Translations under genes and position numbers: made by a program | Assembly (NCBI GenBank): GCA_009602735.1 | Contig: WELA01007952.1 | Location: 1,002,670-1,042,669, forward strand | Direction of reading: 5' to 3' | Origin: Mesotaenium endlicherianum | Taxonomy: Eukaryota > Streptophyta > Zygnematophyceae > Zygnematales > Mesotaeniaceae | Length of the DNA stretch: 40,000 nucleotides | Shown here: in pieces, positions 11,880 to 25,100 of the stretch | Position numbering within the stretch: position 1 is the first letter of the stretch | Layout of the letters: each line of letters begins with the position of its first letter | The notes under the pieces: model-generated | What the model was told of the DNA's origin: nothing | The model's input: only the letters and a program-made list of their open reading frames with translations | Databases searched by the model: none

Positions 11880-14800
11880 TCATTCCACTCCATATCCAGC
11901 TTCCACCCAGGCACTAGTGCCACCTGTGACGTTAATAATATCTGGCAAATCCAGCGCCGTCGTGAGCTCCAGCGCAGCCCTAGCGCTTCTTCCACCTGTA
12001 AGTACCAACAAATCAAACTTTGCTCGATCAATCCACTCATCAAAGAACTTGGGAGTTCCCAACTCCCAATATGCAAACCGGCCATGTATGCAATGCCCAT
12101 GAGATTGTGCAAGCAAAGAAAACCAGGACAGGCGGGTACAACCTGAGAGAACACATACACTTATTGGTCTAGTTCAAATTTACATGTCCCCTGTCGTCTA
12201 TTTTGACTGAAAATTCACATGGCAAAAAGACATAACTCATATAAAATCTTCACAGCAGATAAAGGTATATTGGGCAGAGAATGCTTCCGCCCTACATAGA
12301 GCCTCAAGCTCATGGCCTTGAGACACTGGCAATAGCTGCATGCATACAGCACAGCGGCAAGCGTGCCCCCTTTGAAGACGGGGCAAGGGACAACACACCT
12401 AATTGACAAATGACAGCCACTTGACGATCGCTGAGCTGCAGGGAGCCGTCGCTGACTCTGGCAAGAACATCCTGCAGGGGGACGTTGACTGCCGTGGGCG
12501 CATGCCTGCCACCAGGTGTCAAGAAACCGATAGTAAGAATAGCAATGAGCACACTTATGCACGTGTACCAGATTAGGCCTACCTTGAGGTTCATATGATG
12601 CACGTGGACATCTAGGAGGCGATCGAACGGTCAGAAAATTTGCTGATAAGCTCACACAATTTGTAAATATAAGAACCAGAAATTGGCGGCAGATAGCCAA
12701 AGTGACTTGCACACAGGTCACCTTAGCCGGTAACTAAATTGGTAGTGGTCCATGAGGAATGAAGTGGTTCAGCAGACTAAAAATAAGCTGCTCTTTATGA
12801 ATAAAGTTGGTCTTATGTTGGGAGTCCATGCAGCTAGATTATCCTGCTCATAACCAAAATTTATTCTGGATGCCACCACGCCTCAAGAGTGCAGAGTTGC
12901 ACTGATTAGCCAAAGCTTAAGCTGCCCTTGGTCTGGCCAGCCATACCTAGAAATATAGTAAAGAGCTCGCACATCGGAGGGGGGGGGGAACAAGCTGGAT
13001 CCAAATCAATCCAGGCTGATCCTAACATGCACAGCCTGCCTCCTTTCACTGCCCGACTCTCATAATGAGAAGGAGCTCAGAGTTATGCAACAAAGCCCAG
13101 TCTATCACCTCTGACCAACGAGTAAACAAATGAGCAGCATCGTAGGCGTTTCCATCGGTGACAGCGAAGCAGGTCATACGCGACCAGAGAGAAAGAGCAG
13201 GGAGTGTCCATATGCCGTGGCAAAGGGAGGGAGGCAGCCATGAGAAAATTAAATAAAATCAAGAAGGGCTCTCCTTTTGTCTCACCCTTGGGCAAACTCT
13301 GCAGGTGAGCGAACATCCAGCAGGACAGGAGGGCTGTCACTCTCCAGTGCTTCTCTCAGCTGATGCACACTGATGTCCCTAATTCCTGCGGGGGCAGGAC
13401 GGGAACATGCTGGGCTGGCTCAATAGCCCCAGATGCAGCATGTGCTAGGGTGGGATGGTGCCTGGCATGCATTCACCAAACAGCAGGAGAGGGAGCATGA
13501 TACATCTCTACATGTAATGAGCACTCCTGCCGACTTTCTTGGCTGTACAGCTCCCACTGCCACAGCTAAGAGATAGCCGGGCTACCAGAAGATGGATGCC
13601 TTGTAAACGCCCATGGCATTGTAATGAGCAACTGGGATGATGTATGCGATGCTGAAAACACAAAGCTTGAACAGCAACTCCACAGTGAGAAGAGAAGTGC
13701 GTGACTATAGAAGCTACATACAAGCGTAACTTTTTCTGGTGAAAAGCGTGAATACATATTCACATCTGAAGTTGGTCTAGAAGGATAAGAGAGATAATTC
13801 TGCACACCATTTGTTCAAATGATCTCAAATCATATACAAGATGCTGACATGGCTTGAAATGAATGAGTACATACTTGGCGGAGCTTCCTGATAGGAGGAC
13901 AGCACTTTGCTCATGTCTGAAGCAGAGGGAAGAACCTGCATTGGCTTGTCTGGAAAGCAAAGGGAGTCAAGGAGGATTGAGGAGTCAATTACAACGTTAA
14001 AATCAAGAACATTGCCGATTCAGGATGCTCAACAACGGTTTGGATTAGTACCATGTGGTGAAGCTACCGTGATAGTATCACAAGCATTTAAATAGTGTGA
14101 CCACAGAAGTTACAAGCCAAGAGCAGTTCAAGGTTTGTAATAAACTCCTTCCGACTTCAATTGCCCACCAATGTTCCTGCTGCCTAAAACTTAATGCGCA
14201 AGAGCATTATTCATTCTGCAAGTGCAGTCATATGGAAATGCTGAGCATGCAACTGTGTCATACAGTTGCCAGACTAGAATTTGACTTTACCAAGCACAGG
14301 CAAAGGCATAGACAGAGATTTAAAGTAGTACCTGATTCAACTCTTAACATTTACGATCAGAATTGTCTTTCTTCAGTACTGTTGCACCAGTGAAACACAA
14401 GATGAAAGAAATATGAGATGGCAAGTCAAACTGCTATCGAAAAACATACTCATTTTTTGATTGATTTGCCCATCTTTTGGAGCAAAGGGGTCTTTGTTTG
14501 CCTCGTCGTCTTCAGCTCCATCATCACTGAAGACAAAGTTGTCACTTTGATCTGCAGCCTGCATTGCAGGGAGATGGAAGTTTCAGTCATACCCAGTATG
14601 AGAGAGCAAGATACATGTAAGTCAAAATATGCGCTGTACATTTATGAAGTTGAGGAGCTAATAGAGCTCCGCAATATCGGTTGGCTACTTTGAGCAAGAC
14701 CTGTGTAAAGCACGGGACAGTAGCATGCTACGTTTTAGTGAAATTTTCCCAGAGATTTGTATTCCCGAACTTACTGACTCTAGGAGGTCATTGATTGATA

Positions 14801-15113
14801 AGAACTTCTCCTCGGAGTCTTCTGTGCTTCCATCTCCAGAGACGCCACTACAGTGCCACTTATTTGAAGGCTGAAGCTTGACATCACAGCAGCCTCCTCC
14901 AAATATAGCTTGTCTAAGGTCTTCTACCGCCTTTGAGCCATTTTCACCGCTCCTGCTTTTATAAGCAGAATTTTTTGTTAAAGTCTGTCGAGCTATACAT
15001 CTACTCGTTTCTTTAAAATAAACCCTGTTGCAAGTGCGCAAGTTAGAAGTGGGTAAAGTGACAGAGAACTGAGAACAGTGGACCACAAGGTTACTGAGCA
15101 TAACAGCAGCCAT
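11880..15113 (-). CDS. Rhodanese-domain (sulfurtransferase-like) protein, probably chloroplast targeted (7 exons)
   Basis: Exons on the minus strand are 15113-14775, 14558-14450, 13949-13875, 13651-13586, 13385-13286, 12505-12399 and 11995-11880. All have GT-AG borders and phases 0,1,1,1,2,1; the sum is 912 nt, exactly 304 codons including a TGA stop. Residues 1 to about 55 are rich in Ser/Thr/Arg and poor in acids, like a chloroplast transit peptide. Residues to about 195 are an acidic, low-complexity linker. The C-terminal rhodanese domain starts at ISVHQLREAL, with LLDVRSPAEFAQGHAP, VNVPL, the active-site loop CQLGGR (Cys263 to Arg268) and the closing NVTGGTSAWVEAG. The catalytic cysteine is present, so persulfide transfer is possible. 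The loop is split by the last intron, after CQL and the first base of Gly. The exact chloroplast sulfurtransferase subfamily cannot be told by eye. It shares a divergent promoter with the quinone reductase gene. Confidence 0.88.
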
Positions 15114-15850
15114 TTCAGGAACACACTGTCACGAGTTGAACACAAGATGGATACATTAAGGCAGCCCTTAATGACATTCTTCCTCTGGAATGTCAATAAA
15201 GTTCCCTTGTTGAACGCTGACGTCAATGTTGACGTCAATAACGGCGTCGGATGCTACAGATGCCTCTGAAATGCTTTGAGACCGGTTCGAAGGACAATGT
15301 AGCTTGCGCATGCCGTCGGGATATGGTGGGGTGAGCTTATACCGTGGAGTCGACAATGTCGGGATTGCGAAGTGGAGTCCTGCCATTCCGCAGCAGCACA
15401 ATAGCAACTGAAACAAGCTCGCCCAACATGGGGCCACATGGGACTGGATTGGACTGGCGCCCACGCGAAAGCAAGCGTTCTAGCGTTCCGGTTAGTTGTG
15501 GTTCGTTGGTTCTGTCCACTTCTTGTCCACTTTTGACCCACTCGAACTCTAGCGTCACGCTCAGTGTGGCAGTGTCGGGCAGTGTCGGGGGGTGTCGTCC
15601 AATCCCCGTCGGCAGGAAGACTTGTTCGAACTGGTTTGAACCAGTTTTAACAGCCAGCCTCGGACGGGCCTGGATCGCCTTGTACCCGGCGAGACACCGG
15701 CATGTCCGTAATATTGCAAACGCTTGCATTTTCTTCGTGTAATCGAACCATTTTGGACGAGACCATACTCTCAGTAGCCACGTTATTCTGCCATAGCGAC
15801 AAGCTTCCCTCAGCTTGTAAGGTTGTCTGTTCTCCATCAATTTATCCAAC
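15114..15850. promoter_or_regulatory. Divergent promoter, rhodanese gene / quinone reductase gene
   Basis: These 737 bases separate two start codons pointing away from each other. Two perfect TGACGTCA palindromes, each followed by A, lie at 15218-15225 and 15230-15237, spaced 12 bp start to start. Such palindromes are typical bZIP (CRE/C-box) sites. They sit about 105 bases from the rhodanese start codon and about 610 bases from the other. No convincing coding sequence occurs here. Confidence 0.55.
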
Positions 15851-17502
15851 ATGGCCTCCAAAGCTAAAGTCTACATTGTGTAAGTTTGTTTCTTCCGCCT
15901 AGAGATGTTGCACGTGTGTTGTCTTGCTCAGTGTTGTACGATTTATAGGGTAACTTGACTGGCCTTTTGGTGATCGGACTTCTCTGTACTCCAGTGTGTA
16001 ATGAGCTTTTGATGTCATTGGATCGTGTAGTGCTTTTCTATAGGCGTCGTTGGCAGTCACTGTTTTCAGAAACCCTGGCAGTAATAAGGCTGAAGGACGA
16101 GTCATGAGCTGAAGTCGTATGCTGTACAGTTTGTATATCAGTGAGTTTATGGAGCGTCGCTGCATCATTCCAGCCTATGACGTTTTCTACCCTGTAGGTT
16201 GTGTCTACAATTGAAGAGTCTAATACCGGCCTCCAATACTTCATAAACTTTCATTCATCTATGATGTATAGTCGGTCACCACTGTGCTTCATTTCTTGTG
16301 GCTGGCATCCGGTTTGAAGATCGTTGGAAACCTATAGGTGCTTCAGTAGTCATACTGTAGTAGAGGAGCTCACGATGTGACTGACCACATTGTGCACGTG
16401 GTCTATGCAGCTATTATTCTATGTACGGCCATGTTGCCCGACTAGCCCAGGAAATCAAGAAGGGCTGCGACGCAGTCGAAGGGGTTGAAGCTTCAATTTT
16501 CCAGGTGAGAAGAGCATCCTTTAATGGTCACACTGCTGTGGTCTGTGGCTAGAGCTTCACATTGAGCTTGTCAAGGTCGTGTAGCTGGGTTTCTGTGTGT
16601 AGCTGTGGTATTGGGTCCTTCACAACTTTGATCTGACACCATTAATTTTCTGTATCCGCAGGTTCCCGAGACCCTTTCAGAGGAGGTCCTGGCAAAAATG
16701 CATGCACCACCCAGGGATGCCTCTATTCCCTCGATCACAGCTCATGGGTTGACTGAAGCTGACTGCATCATCTTTGGCTTTCCTACTCGCTTTGGCATGA
16801 TGTCTGGCCAAATGAAGGCCTTTTTTGACACTACTGGTGGATTGTGGAGGACTCAGGCCTTAGCTGGCAAGCTGGGAGGATTTTTCTTCAGTACAGGATC
16901 GCAGGGTGGCGGTCAGGAGACTACTGCGTAAGTGCCTTGCCTTCTTTTCTTTTTTTCTTACTCATGTTTCAGCAATGATATGCCTTAATAAAATTTGTCA
17001 TTCTGTTGAGAGTGGCAAAATTGTGAAGCATGGCTCTGAACATGGGTCCGAGCATTACATTAGTTTCTCTGTGAAGCAATAGAAGTTCAGTATGGGGAGA
17101 GATGATGTCTTGCATCCATTAGTAAGCATGCAATAATATTTGTCATCTTGGCAGTTAGGTACTTGAAAGGACGTAGCTTTGTTGATGGTGGAGGGTTCAG
17201 CTGGTGCGCTTTCCACGCTAAAAGGCCTCACGTATGTACCCCTCTCGTTTCTGTGCTGCAGATTCACTGCCGTCACACAACTCACTCACCATGGAATGAT
17301 TTTTGTCCCCATTGGTTACACATTTGGTGCGAACATGTTTGTTCTTGAAGAAGTGAAGGGAGGTTCTCCTTATGGTGCCGGTACTTTGGCTGGTGATGGC
17401 ACCAGGCAGCCCACTCAGATTGAGCTTGAGCAGGCCTATCACCAGGGAGAATACACATCAAAGATTGCCTTGAAACTGAAGAAGGGATCGGAGCTTGTCT
17501 AA
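15851..17502 (+). CDS. NAD(P)H:quinone oxidoreductase, WrbA/FQR1 type (4 exons)
   Basis: Exons are 15851-15879, 16411-16504, 16662-16927 and 17262-17502 (TAA), with phases 2, 0, 2, totalling 210 codons (209 residues), close to the usual 200-205 of the family. The protein opens with the flavodoxin-like strand [17 protein letters not shown], whose SMYGH loop binds FMN phosphate. It continues with [15 protein letters not shown], the [25 protein letters not shown] segment (in two parts) and [15 protein letters not shown], and ends with the family's [13 protein letters not shown] and [13 protein letters not shown] blocks. The enzyme is a cytosolic or membrane-associated flavoprotein that reduces quinones by two electrons with NAD(P)H, limiting semiquinone radicals; in plants the FQR1 members are auxin- and stress-induced. 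No break or missing motif was seen. Confidence 0.95.
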
Positions 17503-20311
17503 TTTCTTACTCAACAACTCTGCTCCATATATGTCTATCATTGGACCTCCCTTTGGAGTGTTTGTCTCACGCTCTTCAAGGAAGTCTGATAATGTCATCT
17601 ATATCTCAAATTCTTCAGGAGTAGTGTGTTAACCATGGTTTCATAACATGCTCTGGACAATCACATGTCCTGCATGACCCCTAGAATATGTCAATTGGAG
17701 CTTTTTATAATAACGTAGCTTGCTTACATGTAATTGTATACTTATTTTCCTCCCTTTAGAAGCTTTATCAGAAAAAAGTATTTGAGGTAACCATATGTGA
17801 CGATATGTCTTGATAACCTCCGTGTTCTTCATCAGGATTAAGGTTTAATATTTCAATTTGTTGCCTGCTTGCTTGTATGACTACAAACGCAATGCATGAT
17901 TGTAGTAAGCAACCCTGTTGGATAGAAGGATTGTAATATTCTCTCCCATCGACAACAGAAGCAATGTCTGATTTTGTTGTCTAAGTTCCAGGTATTTGGG
18001 TTTGGCACATCTTATTGTAACCTCTCATGCTGAAGGAGGGGTGGCAGTGGGAATGAAACAACACATTAATTTGGGTGCTACAAAGTGAATATTCATTGTT
18101 GTCTAGACCCCAAAAGCTGAAGGTTTATGAACTGGTTTGAACATGAATAAGAGCGAATGATTCTTGGTTGACTTGCTGTTGCAGCAGGTCAAGTAGTACG
18201 TTCACATTTTTCCACCCATCCACCCTGAGTTGCTAACTGCATGCTCTGGCAGGCATGAGATGTAAAAAGTTTTGCATCTCCTGCATCACAAATGCATTGG
18301 ATGTCTAGCGCCCAGCAGGACCATGTGTGGGAACAAAGGCCCAGCTGGTGCCAGGTGCGTGCAAGAAGGCGAGTCCTTGGGTGCTCGATGTAAGTAGCCA
18401 TGTACTATTTCCTTCACCTGCATCTCCAGAGTACATTGTTATCCGTGCTAGAGCAGTAGGCTGAGTCCCCTGCTCCCCACCTCACTAGGTGCACCCTTTA
18501 TGTAGAGCTGTGGCAAGTGCAGCATTGCTGGCTCTAGCATGTTGATAGCCAGGAGTCAACACCAGCGATCAGCCAAGTCATGTTCTGGTCAGGTATTATC
18601 AATGCCAGTGTCATGTACTAGCACTCTTGTAATGACCTCTACATGCGTAGGATACTGTCCTTCTCAATAGCATATGCTTGCATATGCTCAAATAGTTATC
18701 ATGTGCCAATGAACTCATGTAAACACGCCCATTGTAGCATATTACTACCTGCCTTGAAGCCCTCTTTCTTCAGATTTATGCCATTTGAATACAGATTGTC
18801 AAAGTTTGCCCAAATCAAAGCAAGCTTGGAACCTTCAACGATTGCGAACACCATCACAACTCGGTGTACCTGTAAGCATTTGCCAATCTTGAAACTTGTA
18901 TGTTCACTCTTTTATTGGGGTGTTTCTTGCAAATCTTGGTGCGCCTAGGATGAGGGTTTGTTAGATATTGCTCTTCTTCATGTTAGCAGACAATAAGTGG
19001 GTAGATTTTCACTTTCAGCGAGGACCAGGACAAGAATGTGGTGTTTTGATGGGGGCCACAAATGTCTTATGCATGTGCATTATAAGGACACAGTTTGGCT
19101 GGTCCATGATTCACCAAGAGTCCTGAACAAGGAGGACTGATGCTGGTTTTTCAGTGACTACGTACATCTGTAGTACACAACGTCCAAGATAGAAAACCAC
19201 TGCTTTTGTTAGCAGCATAAATCATTGCAAAGGAAGCAGCTGGCCATATGCTTTCTCCATTGATGTGGCATCATTCTGTCAAAATCATTTTACAACGGTA
19301 CACAACTTCCAAGATGGAAACCATAGCGTTTGCTAGCAGCTTATATAGCATTGCGAACATCAAGGAAGCTGCTGGCCCATTTGCTTTGTCCATTGATATA
19401 GCATCACTTCGTCAAAATAAGTTGACAGAAGTATAAAATTCTTTCCACACCATACTAGAATAAAGTTTGCCCCATCAAGCTACTACTTACAGTGACCTGC
19501 ACATGTTATATATGGTTGAAAATTGCTTGATAAAATGTCCCACTTGGAACTCCACTTGGCGCCGTGGTTCGAGTAAGTAACCATGGCAACCTGCCTATTT
19601 ACGATCTGAGAACAAGTCTAGGATGTTACATCCCCGAGGCCTGTAGTCATTCACTTTATCCGATAAAACTGAACAAGCTCCAGCTATCAAAGAACTTCGG
19701 AGGAAATAAGCTACAAGATGGTTTAATTAATTATTCGTCCCTATTCCTAAGTCTCAAAACAATATGCACGTCATCAATGCTATGAGCGTCCACCGGAGTT
19801 TCCTCTGGCTTTGCCCTGCTCAGTATGGCAAATATTACTCTAAAAGCCCTCTTCTTATACTACTTGATAAAGACCAATCAGGTCTTTCAACTCAGGACAC
19901 AGCAAAACAACAGTGGAGCTGACGGAGGCAAAAAAAGGAAGACTGATGTGGCATATATTCACAAGAAGTCTATGCCTAAAACGACATGTGCAAGAAATCA
20001 CCATGATTCATCAGTGCACATCATACATTTGGGTTTGGAATGTAGATTGTTGGCGGTTTCCTGTCGAAGTTACTTATGATAATGAGGCATGGGTTTTTCA
20101 TTAACAATTGCAGCTGACATAATAGAACCAAAAGATAACTTATTCAATCAGTCTATGTGCTTAGTTTGCATGCATGGCAAACGTGTCACGTAGGACTGCA
20201 AGAACCAGATGCCATGATGCGGTCAGATTTTCCACCTACAAGGCAGATAGTGGCATAGGCTGAAATTTGAATATTATTTGAAGATGATGGGTGTAATAAT
20301 GTATGCAACAT
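17503..20311. other. Intergenic region between convergent genes
   Basis: These 2.8 kb lie between the 3' ends of the quinone reductase gene (plus) and the nucleoside diphosphate kinase gene (minus). Short open frames occur but none has a recognisable domain or splice partner. The one structured element seen is the two-unit tandem duplication at 19173-19425. Confidence 0.5.
19173..19425 (+). repeat. Two-unit tandem duplication, period 125 bp
   Basis: Unit 1 begins at 19173 with GTACACAACGTCCAAGAT and unit 2 at 19298 with GTACACAACTTCCAAGAT. Both continue through TTTG(T/C)TAGCAGC, CTGGCC, TTGCTTT-like and CATTGAT segments to TCAAAAT. The units have diverged noticeably, with small indels. Confidence 0.75.
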
Positions 20312-21408
20312 TTACTCCTTGATCCACGGAGTCAAAGCTGGCTGCCATTCCTGAACACCATCAGGGAACCACAGGGCAATCTCCTTCTTGGCATTCTCAA
20401 CAGTATCACTTCCGTGGATGACATTCCTGCAAAAATAAACATGAGGTAAAATATTAAAAAAGGGTGAACAAATGAATATAATGAATCACATAGAATAATT
20501 ATATTATCCCAACACAAACAGCTATATAAGTACAAATTTTCACATTTTTGACACTTCCAAATCTTCAGTGACGTAATGCACTAGATTGCAGCAATACTTC
20601 TTGAGCCCATTGCATACTTCGTCTCACTTGATACGATCATAACCCCATTGCCATAGATTTCATGCAAAGATAGAGCATAGATTCAAGGTGCTTCCTGCAG
20701 CGATGTGCTAATTCAACGAACATTAGAAGATAAGTATGAGAGCCAACAACTCCCTTACATATGCACTTATTGTCCCTGCACAACTGCTTGAAGTAACCCT
20801 CAAAGTAGAAAAGAGTGAAGGTAATACATACCTGCCAATCTCAACAGCAAAGTCACCACGAATAGTTCCAGGGATAGCAGCCGCAGGGTTGGTTGCGCCA
20901 ATGATAGCGCGTCCGACATTGACAACATTCTTACCCTCCCACACCATGGCCACCACAGGTCCAGACACGATGTAGTCAACAAGGCCGGCAAAGAAGGGCT
21001 TGGATGACAAGTCCTCATAGTGCTTCTCAGCGAAGGACTTCTCCACGACGATAAACTTCAGAGCTGCACCCAAGAAAAGAAAACTTGTCTGATTAGTAGC
21101 ACGCACAGAGTCGGAAGTAAATTCATGTTGACGAAGACTTGATGGTGAATTAGGACATAAACGTGTTAGTGTCAAGACTTTACCACGCAGTGTGTACCCC
21201 TTCCTCTCAAAGCGGGAGATAATCTCTCCGACCTGCACGAGCGAGAGCGCGAAATACATTAGTACTAGCAAAACATGTAAGCCCCTTCGTGCTAGACAGA
21301 ACGAAAGAGAAACAGGGCGATAGACCGATCTGCAGGTTTGGATCTCGTACTTACCAGCCCACGCTGGACGCCATCAGGCTTGATCATAATGTAGCTCTGC
21401 TCTGCCAT
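20312..21408 (-). CDS. Nucleoside diphosphate kinase (4 exons)
   Basis: Exons on the minus strand are 21408-21355, 21232-21184, 21063-20832 and 20426-20312 (TAA), phases 0, 1, 2, totalling 150 codons (149 residues), the normal length of a cytosolic NDPK. The protein begins [18 protein letters not shown] (the P-loop-like KPDGVQRG block) and continues with RFERKGY and [15 protein letters not shown]. After [10 protein letters not shown] come the GATNPA and PGTIRGDF blocks and the active-site strand NVIHGSD, with the phospho-accepting histidine at residue 116. It ends with [11 protein letters not shown]. It transfers the terminal phosphate from ATP to other NDPs by a ping-pong mechanism. There is no transit peptide, so it is likely the cytosolic type I enzyme. 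It shares a divergent promoter with the p24 gene. Confidence 0.97.
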
Positions 21409-22117
21409 AGTTGCTGATTGTTATAGCGAGATAGTTAATCCTTCGTGTTTTTAATAGTATCGAAGGGATCTTGAAAGTTAGAAGAAGAGTGGCAGCCAAA
21501 TTGTGCCTGAGAATTTCAGCAGCTCTCGGTTGAGCTGGTTGTGCTGGGTTGAGGCTTGAGCTTCCTGTGAGCTCGATATGTCCCGCGCGTGGTCCTGCAT
21601 GCTTGTATGGGACCATATGGGACGAGTCGAACTTACTGGAATTGACACCATTAAGAGAGAGTTAAGGGGGTTCCCACGAATGACGTCGAAATTAGGAGAC
21701 CCGTAGTGGACAGGCTAAATGACTAGTACCTGTCACGTGTTAAGTACAACCAATTCTGTACTTCAAAAAAATTGTTTGTTCTTAAATTGCCAGTGTGAGC
21801 GAGCCCTGCGTACGTATCAGCATGTATCAGCATGTATTCAGCATGTATATTTGTAACGCGCGTCTTTCAATGCTGTTGCACTGTATGTCAACCGTAATCA
21901 CTTGCACATTCTCAAGCCCATTATGCCTCCAGCATTTCAGAATGCGTGTTGTTCGATGATGAAGGAGAAGCTTGATTTCGTGTGAAAAACACTGAAATAC
22001 TTCTCCACTTAGGCCCATCTGTTACAAATCGGAAGCTCCAATAGGCACCTTCACGTTTTGTCACTCGTTTGATAGTCACTTTCTTAGTCTGTTCACTGGT
22101 CAGATTACTAGTTGATC
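21409..22117. promoter_or_regulatory. Divergent promoter, NDP kinase / p24 genes
   Basis: These 709 bases lie between start codons pointing apart. A short imperfect tandem repeat of CAGCATGTAT(T) lies near 21820-21850. No recognised regulatory box could be defended and no coding sequence was seen. Confidence 0.45.
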
Positions 22118-25100
22118 ATGGAGAGAAAATTCAGCCGTGAACATTCTATCTGTCTGCTATTGGTCTTCACGTGCTTATCTAGCAGAGCAGTACATGCTCT
22201 TACCCTCGTTGTTGAAGGCAAGGAATGTCTGAGTCAGCACATTGAGGCTGGTGATACTGTCACTGGGAGCTTTGTGGTTTTAGATATAGACAGTGCCTGG
22301 AGGGATGATTTGGCTGCCATAGATTTTTGGGTAAGTCATTGCTATTTGTTTAGACACCCTTGGTGCTTTCCAGACTTTGCTTTGAGAGGCAGTAGCAGCT
22401 TGAAGGTTTCCTTGATGCTGATTTCATTGATACTCCTTCTTTCTCGGTCCTAATTCGTAACGCCTAGAAGCTTTTGACCCGATACTCCTACTGTATGTAA
22501 GGTGCCTCTGGTCAACTATATGTTTCTACCTACTAGATGCTGGACCGTGGGCACTTAGTGGGCAATGCAGTTTATGACAATCTGCGTTCTCCCTCCTCAT
22601 GCATGAAACTTGAGCACAAAGGTGGTAAATGTGCATGGAGGGTCTTGAAATGGTAACTTGTGCACCCTTTAATCGGTTTGCATCCGCAACGTGTATACAT
22701 ATGTGACGCGCCCTGGTCTAAAGACCGCAAACGTTTCTGCTTGGAGTTGACACATGCTCAAAGCATTCAAAGAAAAAAGCAGAGACCTGGTCTGGATCAG
22801 TTGTCAGTCCTGTGAGGCCTTACTGGGCTTACAGTATTTATCCTGGCTCCAGAAAATATTGTGGAAGATTTGAGATATGAACTTCTTGGAGGGACCTCCA
22901 TCCACAAAGCCAAGGGTTTTTAGCGTAAACTGGGGACCTTATTAGGGCGCACCAATAAGAGGTTAAGTGAATCTTTAGTTGTCAGATGCGAACACCTTCG
23001 TCTCTCGATCCGCCTGTGAGGAGCTACTTAACATGTGCAGAAGTTGTTCTGTATGCACGCTTGTTTAAAAGTTGAATAGCTTGTCTCTTCAGGGTGCGAT
23101 CATGTAAGTTGTAGTGGATGCGAAGTTGAGGCAGTTTTTACGTGAACCCTTGCTCAAGCACCTGGTGGCTCCATTATACCTCTTTTGGAGTTCTGAGCTT
23201 TAAACCCTTATTTGAGCGTGCGCCCTGTAGATCAGACTAGCTGCATGTGTCCGCTTTTCCTGTGAGCCCCATGTGCCTAACTTGCAATCATCTGTCTTTT
23301 CCTCTGGCTCTCCTGTGGCATTAATGAATGTGGCTATGGAATGCTGAGGTAGCATGGTTTGTGTAGTACTCCCCCCTGCCTGCGCAAGTGGACCAGCTCT
23401 TTACTTTCCCCTACGACACCACCTCTTCTTGACAGTCAATGTTGCGCCCCTATCTCTTCCTCTTCTTAGACGCGTGCGGTATCGATACCTGCATGTCTAT
23501 CCTTGAGCGAAACCTCAAACCGTGCATACAGGTGTTTGGGATGCACGTAGTAGACACTGGTCTGCCATGCATGCGTGGACTTTGTGCTTCATTTTAGTGG
23601 GGAGGTCATGGTGGCCCTTGCGGGACTCGCCCTGTGGTGTGACTGTTGCAAGTGCACCATCAGGCACGTTTCTGCAGAGCTACTTCTTAAAAGACGTCGT
23701 CATCTCAGGACCTCATTCTCAAGCCTTAATAGCAGTGGCAGTGCAACCAGCCCTAGCAGAAGGAATGCATTCACCCAGGACTAGCTGCTGTGACAAGTTA
23801 CAACCTCTGCTGCCCTGCTCCCGGCCCAGCTCCACCCCTTTCTGCCCCTCGGCACGATCCTCCAGCTGCATCTGGAGGCCTCCTCATCCCCCCATCTCGT
23901 GTTGTGTTGTGTGACCTGTCGTGCTGTTCATGTTCCTTGACGTGGCGTGGCGGCGTGTGGCGGACTTGCTGCAGATCACGAGCCCCCACGGCAACAAGCA
24001 GTACGAGGTGAAGGAGCAGAGCGAGGGCACGTTCCAGTTCATGGCCGATTGGTCGGGGCAGCACCAGTTCTGCATGGAGAACCAGGAGCACCTCGCGGAG
24101 ACGGTGGAATTCAACTTCAATGTGGGCCACGTCCACAAGCGCGAGGAGCTCGCCACCGACGGTGGGCCTTTCTCCTTCCGTATCCTCCTCTCTCTCCTCT
24201 ACGCTACCTCTTCTCCCCCTTGCAAGCTCGACGCCTGCTCCGCTCCTCCTCCCCTTCCTCTCCCTCCCGGTGTCTCTGCTGCAGCATGGTGTCGGACGTG
24301 AAGTGAGCGGGCCTGAGGGAGGATTAATCGTTCTTCCTAGAGAGCCAACAGCTTGACTATGTACATGAGCATAAAGCCATGCGCTGCATTTGATGAACAG
24401 CGAGCGTGCCCTATGCTTCTCTGAAGTAGGTCTGATTGGAAGCCCCCGCACTCAAGAAGCTCGTATTTAATTGCCTGAAGAGGAGGGGGTGGGGAGTGGG
24501 GAGTGCTTCCCCCAATGCAACTTGTGACGAGCCAGAAGAGCAATGAGGCTGATAGATAGGTCTCCCGCAGGAGGTGCTCTTGTGACCGTCTGGCGTCGCT
24601 CAGGTTGGGGATGGCTCAAATGGCTGATACTTGTGCTTCCTGCTCCTGTATTGCATGGATGGCCTCAAAGCATGCATGCCCGCGAGCAGGGCTCGGCTGA
24701 CAACTGCCAGCCTATACGAGCTATTGTGAAGGGCAGGGCAGAGCAGGGCAGGGCAGGTTGACTGTTTGGTTACAGGGTTGAAAATGTCAGAGAGGCCAGT
24801 AGGGTGGCAGCTTGATCCGGGACAGGTACAGGAGAACGCGTGGGGAAGTCGCTTGCGCTTGCGTTTTATAAAGGACCCGGGTGGTGCTGGGCCTCCTCTG
24901 ACAGAATCAGGCTTGACTTAGTTCATGAAGCTGGTCAAAACTGGTCAAAGGGTGTGCTTGTTTGTGAGTTGTGAAGCTTGCTGAGGCTTCCGCTTTTATT
25001 TGCGGCCTGAGGGCAATCAAATATGCAGTCAAATATGCAGGCAGACAGGCAATGGCAGGCCTCCTTTTGAGATCCTCTTATTTGTGCTGAACTTGGCCGC

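Noticed and set aside
15280..15300. GGTTCGAAGG as the T-arm of a tRNA gene
   Set aside because: No matching A box, acceptor stem or anticodon arm occurs at the right distances. No tRNA or rRNA was found anywhere in the window.
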